From an uncultured Flavobacteriales bacterium (GTDB lineage Bacteria; Bacteroidota; Bacteroidia; Flavobacteriales_D; Crocinitomicaceae): 17,583 bases of DNA. The notes beneath the pieces were generated by a model. The model had not been told where the DNA came from. It searched no databases and saw only the letters and a list, made by a program, of their open reading frames with translations. Positions 14,534 through 17,583 of the stretch are shown piece after piece. The DNA lies in the NCBI GenBank assembly GCA_903879765.1, contig CAIRMS010000001.1:1-17583 (forward strand), written 5' to 3'. Within the stretch, counting starts at the first letter, position 1, and every line of letters begins with the position of its first letter. A program made the translations under genes and the position numbers.

Positions 14534-15349
14534 ATGTTTATAGCAGCGAACCTCAAACTCTTAAGAAAAAGATCCGGTAAATCCCAGGAGGAACAGGCGC
14601 AAGCCTTGAATTTAAATCGATCGACTTACAGTGGATACGAAAATGAGGTAGCCCAGCCGAGTTTGGAAATGTTATTGACCATTTCCCAATTTCATAAAGT
14701 GACATTGGATGATTTAATCGCGAAAGACTTTTCTAAATACCTGGATTCTGATTGGAGTTCCATGGAAAATCATTGGAAAACAGGAGCGAAAGGAACGAAT
14801 TTACGCATTCTAACCACTGTTGTTAATTCAGATAATGAAGAAGAGGTGGAATTGATTCCAGAAAAAGTACGTGCAGGTTATGTCGCAGGATACGCGGACC
14901 CAGAGTTCATGCGTGATTTACCCACACTTAAGTTGCCTTTTTTATCAAAAAACAGAAAATACCGTGCATTTCCGATTGCCGGTGATTCCATGCCTCCTGT
15001 TTCGCATGGTTCTTATGTCGTGGGTGAGTTTGTACAAGATTGGTTGAGTTTGCCATCCAATTCACCTTGTGTTATTGTGACAAATAACGATGGGATTGTC
15101 TTCAAATATGTCTTCAATCAATTAAAAGAAGCACAGCAGTTATTGCTCGTTTCTTCGAATCCGAGTTATGAACCTTATACCGTTTCTGTTGAGAATGTTT
15201 TGGAGGTTTGGCGCTTTGTTTCGTACATATCCAAAGAGATTCCGGATGTTCAATTGGACACCGAAGGAATGGGGGCTTCATTTAGAAACCTACAAAAGGA
15301 TATTCAACAAATTCTGATTCACTTATCCGATCCAAATAGTAAGGCTTGA
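14534..15349 (+). CDS. XRE-type regulator with S24 (LexA/CI-like) peptidase domain
   Basis: 271 residues. The N-terminal helix-turn-helix (about 4-62) has KLLRKRSGKSQEEQAQAL, then NRSTYSGYENEVAQPSLE, the classic XRE pattern binding DNA as a dimer. The C-terminal domain (about 105-230) contains FPIAGDSMPP with the presumed nucleophile Ser152 and, about 39 residues on, GIVFKYV with the presumed general base Lys191. Two Ala-Gly pairs (114-115 and 118-119) occur where LexA/CI proteins self-cleave. Many Bacteroidota relatives with this architecture are host regulators, and no phage genes surround this one. A tail (231-271) extends past the domain and may be a helix. It has its own promoter and flanking inverted repeats, so autoregulation is likely. 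SOS function is not shown; the fold assignment is firm. Confidence 0.85.
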   Translation: MFIAANLKLLRKRSGKSQEEQAQALNLNRSTYSGYENEVAQPSLEMLLTISQFHKVTLDDLIAKDFSKYLDSDWSSMENHWKTGAKGTNLRILTTVVNSDNEEEVELIPEKVRAGYVAGYADPEFMRDLPTLKLPFLSKNRKYRAFPIAGDSMPPVSHGSYVVGEFVQDWLSLPSNSPCVIVTNNDGIVFKYVFNQLKEAQQLLLVSSNPSYEPYTVSVENVLEVWRFVSYISKEIPDVQLDTEGMGASFRNLQKDIQQILIHLSDPNSKA

Positions 15350-15373
15350 ATCCGGCGGATATTATTATCTTTG
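15346..15373 (+). promoter_or_regulatory. Bacteroidota promoter for thrS-infC
   Basis: TTG (15346-15348, overlapping the regulator's stop) is followed after 17 bp by TAtcTTTG (15366-15373). Both boxes match the Bacteroidota consensus and the -7 lies 25 bp before ATG 15399. This is the most complete promoter in the window. Confidence 0.68.
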
Positions 15374-15398
15374 CACTTCAAAAATACGATAAGAACAG

Positions 15399-17333
15399 AT
15401 GATTCAGGTTACTTTTCCAGATGGAACAATCAGGGAATATGAGAAGGGGACTTCTGCATTGCAAATTGCAATGTCTATTTCCGAAGGATTGGCGCGTAAT
15501 GTATTAGCAGCACGTGTCAATGGACAAGTGAAGGATGCAGTCCTTCCAATCAATGAAAATTGTGAATTGCAATTGTTGACATGGAATGACACCGATGGTA
15601 AATCAACCATGTGGCACTCCTCTGCCCATCTGATGGCTGAAGCAATTGAGTTTCATTTTCCAGGTGTTAAACTCGCGATTGGTCCACCAGTAAATAGTGG
15701 ATTCTATTACGATATTGACTTCATGGATTATTCGATTTCTGAAAAAGATTTAGAGAAAATCGAGCAAAAAATGAAGGAATTAGCGAAGGCGAAGAATCCA
15801 TTTGTTCGACAAGAAATTTCTAAAGCTGAGGCAATTGCTTATTTCACAGAGAAACAAGATCCATATAAATTGGAATTGTTATCTGAATTGGAAGATGGAA
15901 CAATTACCTTTTACACGCAAGGAAATTTTACTGATTTATGCCGTGGTCCACACATTCCGGACACAGGATTCATTAAAGCGGTTAAATTAACGGCCATTGC
16001 AGGAGCTTATTGGAGAGGGGATGAGAAAAACAAACAGCTCACACGCATTTATGGCGTTACCTTTCCAAAGCAAGCGGAATTAGCAGAGCATTTAGAGAAA
16101 TTAGAAGAGGCAAAACGCCGTGATCATAGAAAATTAGGAAAAGAATTAGAGCTTTTTACTTTTTCACAGAAGGTTGGACAAGGACTTCCAATGTGGTTAC
16201 CGAAAGGTGCTGCTTTGAGAGAGCGCCTGGAAAATTTCTTAAAGAAAGCGCAGAAGAAAGCTGGATACCAACAAGTGATTACACCGCACATTGGAAACAA
16301 AGAGTTGTATGTGACTTCAGGACACTACGAGAAGTATGGGGCGGATTCATTTCAGCCGATTCGTACTCCAGATCCAAATGAAGAGTTCTATTTGAAACCG
16401 ATGAATTGCCCGCATCACTGCGAGATATTTAGAGCGAAACCGCGTTCATACAAAGATTTACCGGCAAGATTCGCAGAGTTTGGAACGGTTTATCGTTATG
16501 AGCAATCGGGAGAATTACACGGTCTGACAAGAGTTCGTGGGTTTACACAAGATGATGCGCACATTTTCTGTACGCAGGAACAAGTGAAGGATGAGTTTAA
16601 AAATGTCATTGACATCGTTCTTTATGTATTGAAAACATTAAACTTCCATAATTTCAAGGCACAAATTTCCTTAAGAGATAAAGTGAACCGTGAAAAATAC
16701 ATCGGTTCAGAAGAGAATTGGGTTAAAGCGGAACAAGCAATTATTGAAGCAGCAGCAGAAAAAGAATTACCGACGGTTGTGGAATACGGAGAAGCAGCAT
16801 TTTATGGTCCTAAATTAGATTTTATGGTTCAAGATGCACTTGGAAGGGAGTGGCAATTAGGTACAATCCAAGTAGATTACAATTTACCTGAACGCTTTGA
16901 CTTGGAGTATGTTGGAGCAGATAATCAAAAACATCGTCCGGTAATGATACACCGTGCACCTTTCGGTTCGATGGAAAGATTCGTTGCAGTATTGTTAGAG
17001 CATTGCGCTGGAGACTTCCCACTTTGGTTGTCAACTGAGCAATTTATTGTCCTTCCGATTTCAGATAAATACAACGAGTACGCAGAAAAAGTTTTAGAAT
17101 TCCTAAATAATTACGATATTCGCGGACTTGTTGACGACCGAAATGAAAAAATTGGTAAGAAAATACGTGATGCAGAGTTGGCAAAAGTACCATTTATGCT
17201 CATTGTTGGAGAGAAAGAGTTTGATTCAAACCAAGTATCAGTAAGACAAAGAGGACACGGAGATCACGGATCAGTTACCCAAGAGGCGTTTGTTGCAATG
17301 GTGCAAGAAGCAATCGCTGCGGAATTGTCATAA
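15399..17333 (+). CDS. thrS: Threonyl-tRNA synthetase
   Basis: 644 residues, full length (E. coli 642). It charges tRNA-Thr with threonine in the cytoplasm. The domains are TGS (about 1-61), the editing domain, the class II catalytic core, and an anticodon-binding C-terminus (from about 545). The editing site is intact: His73, His77, and the CRGPH motif (Cys181, His185). The zinc ligands that select threonine are present: Cys337 (MNCPHH), His388 (DDAH) and His518 (MIHRAPFG). Class II motif 2 reads FGTVYRYEQSGE. The start is well placed behind its own promoter, and infC follows after 16 bp, the usual order in many bacteria. No T-box or leader-peptide structure is visible. Confidence 0.97.
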   Translation: MIQVTFPDGTIREYEKGTSALQIAMSISEGLARNVLAARVNGQVKDAVLPINENCELQLLTWNDTDGKSTMWHSSAHLMAEAIEFHFPGVKLAIGPPVNSGFYYDIDFMDYSISEKDLEKIEQKMKELAKAKNPFVRQEISKAEAIAYFTEKQDPYKLELLSELEDGTITFYTQGNFTDLCRGPHIPDTGFIKAVKLTAIAGAYWRGDEKNKQLTRIYGVTFPKQAELAEHLEKLEEAKRRDHRKLGKELELFTFSQKVGQGLPMWLPKGAALRERLENFLKKAQKKAGYQQVITPHIGNKELYVTSGHYEKYGADSFQPIRTPDPNEEFYLKPMNCPHHCEIFRAKPRSYKDLPARFAEFGTVYRYEQSGELHGLTRVRGFTQDDAHIFCTQEQVKDEFKNVIDIVLYVLKTLNFHNFKAQISLRDKVNREKYIGSEENWVKAEQAIIEAAAEKELPTVVEYGEAAFYGPKLDFMVQDALGREWQLGTIQVDYNLPERFDLEYVGADNQKHRPVMIHRAPFGSMERFVAVLLEHCAGDFPLWLSTEQFIVLPISDKYNEYAEKVLEFLNNYDIRGLVDDRNEKIGKKIRDAELAKVPFMLIVGEKEFDSNQVSVRQRGHGDHGSVTQEAFVAMVQEAIAAELS

Positions 17334-17349
17334 GTATTTAAATTATTGA

Positions 17350-17583
17350 ATGAGAAGAAATTCGAGACCGTTTGTAAAAAGAGAAGTTGAAGCGCAACAC
17401 AGGATTAATGATAAAATTGTTGCTGCAGAAATTCGTTTGGTAATTGAAGGTGAGGAGCCTCAAGTAATGTCTGTTTCTAGAGGAATTGCTCTAGCAGAAG
17501 AACAAGAAATGGATTTGGTGGAGATTTCTCCTAATGCAAAGCCACCTGTTTGTAAAATAATGGACTATAAAAAGTTCCTTTAC
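17350..17583 (+). CDS. infC: Translation initiation factor IF-3, N-terminal part (cut by window edge)
   Basis: 78 codons from ATG 17350, open to the window end. After a basic N-terminal extension of about 17 residues come HRINDKIVAAEIRLV, SVSRGIALAEEQEMDLVEIS and NAKPPVCKIMDYKKF, the conserved IF-3 N-domain ending in the linker. An in-frame TGA sits directly before the ATG (17347-17349), so no upstream start is possible. The factor binds the 30S subunit and checks initiator tRNA and start codons. It begins with ATG rather than the AUU/AUC that gives infC autoregulation in enterobacteria. It lies 16 bp after thrS; rpmI and rplT would be expected next outside the window. Confidence 0.95.
   Translation, partial: MRRNSRPFVKREVEAQHRINDKIVAAEIRLVIEGEEPQVMSVSRGIALAEEQEMDLVEISPNAKPPVCKIMDYKKFLY

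Noticed and set aside
14534..15349. Naming the regulator lexA or a prophage repressor
   Set aside because: The fold is shared but no SOS genes, SOS boxes or phage genes are seen, so the name is not supported.
15350..15398. A T-box or structured leader upstream of thrS
   Set aside because: The 49-bp gap is too short, and is fully accounted for by a promoter and a short leader.
1..17583. A new defence system, CRISPR array, insertion sequence or integrative element
   Set aside because: There are no spaced direct repeats, transposase or integrase motifs, toxin-antitoxin pair, or composition break. The genes are mostly housekeeping and envelope functions.

Overview
The window reads as chromosomal DNA of a Bacteroidota bacterium, most likely Flavobacteriales and perhaps near Fluviicola/Crocinitomicaceae; that finer placement is inference. 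The evidence is a gldB-gldC gliding pair, promoters with the Bacteroidota -7 element TAnnTTTG, the thrS-infC order, AT-rich sequence and tightly packed genes without visible Shine-Dalgarno dependence. Almost every base is coding and no gap exceeds about 110 bp. I see no rRNA, tRNA, CRISPR array, insertion sequence or phage module.

Region 1 (1-5407) is envelope-glycan flavoured. A minus-strand pair, a SAM methyltransferase and a VanW-like protein cut by the window start, is divergent from a plus-strand run of cysteine desulfurase, GT4 glycosyltransferase, polytopic flippase and Methyltransf_24-type methyltransferase. The last three of these overlap or nearly touch.

Region 2 (5373-10057, minus) is one compact run transcribed as gldB, gldC, a DUF2797 zinc-cysteine protein, a GtrA-like membrane protein and an asparagine-synthase-like amidotransferase. 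It puts gliding genes in the same transcriptional unit as likely surface-glycan genes. Its last gene overlaps the plus-strand methyltransferase tail to tail by 35 bp.

Region 3 (10104-14465, plus) is divergent from gldB. It holds an outer-membrane beta-barrel protein, nadE with a TTG start, a WG-repeat secreted protein and a single-pass membrane protein with a TonB-like C-terminal domain. The NAD synthetase sits inside an otherwise envelope-directed unit.

Region 4 (14466-17583, plus) holds an XRE plus S24 (LexA/CI-like) regulator with its own promoter and nearby inverted repeats, then thrS with a well-formed promoter, then the start of infC, cut by the window end.

No clearly new molecular machine is visible. 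The best leads are the gldBC-DUF2797-GtrA-AsnB operon, the barrel-NadE-WG-TonB-like operon divergent from it, the overlapping promoters between them, and a GIY-YIG-like motif series in the DUF2797 protein.
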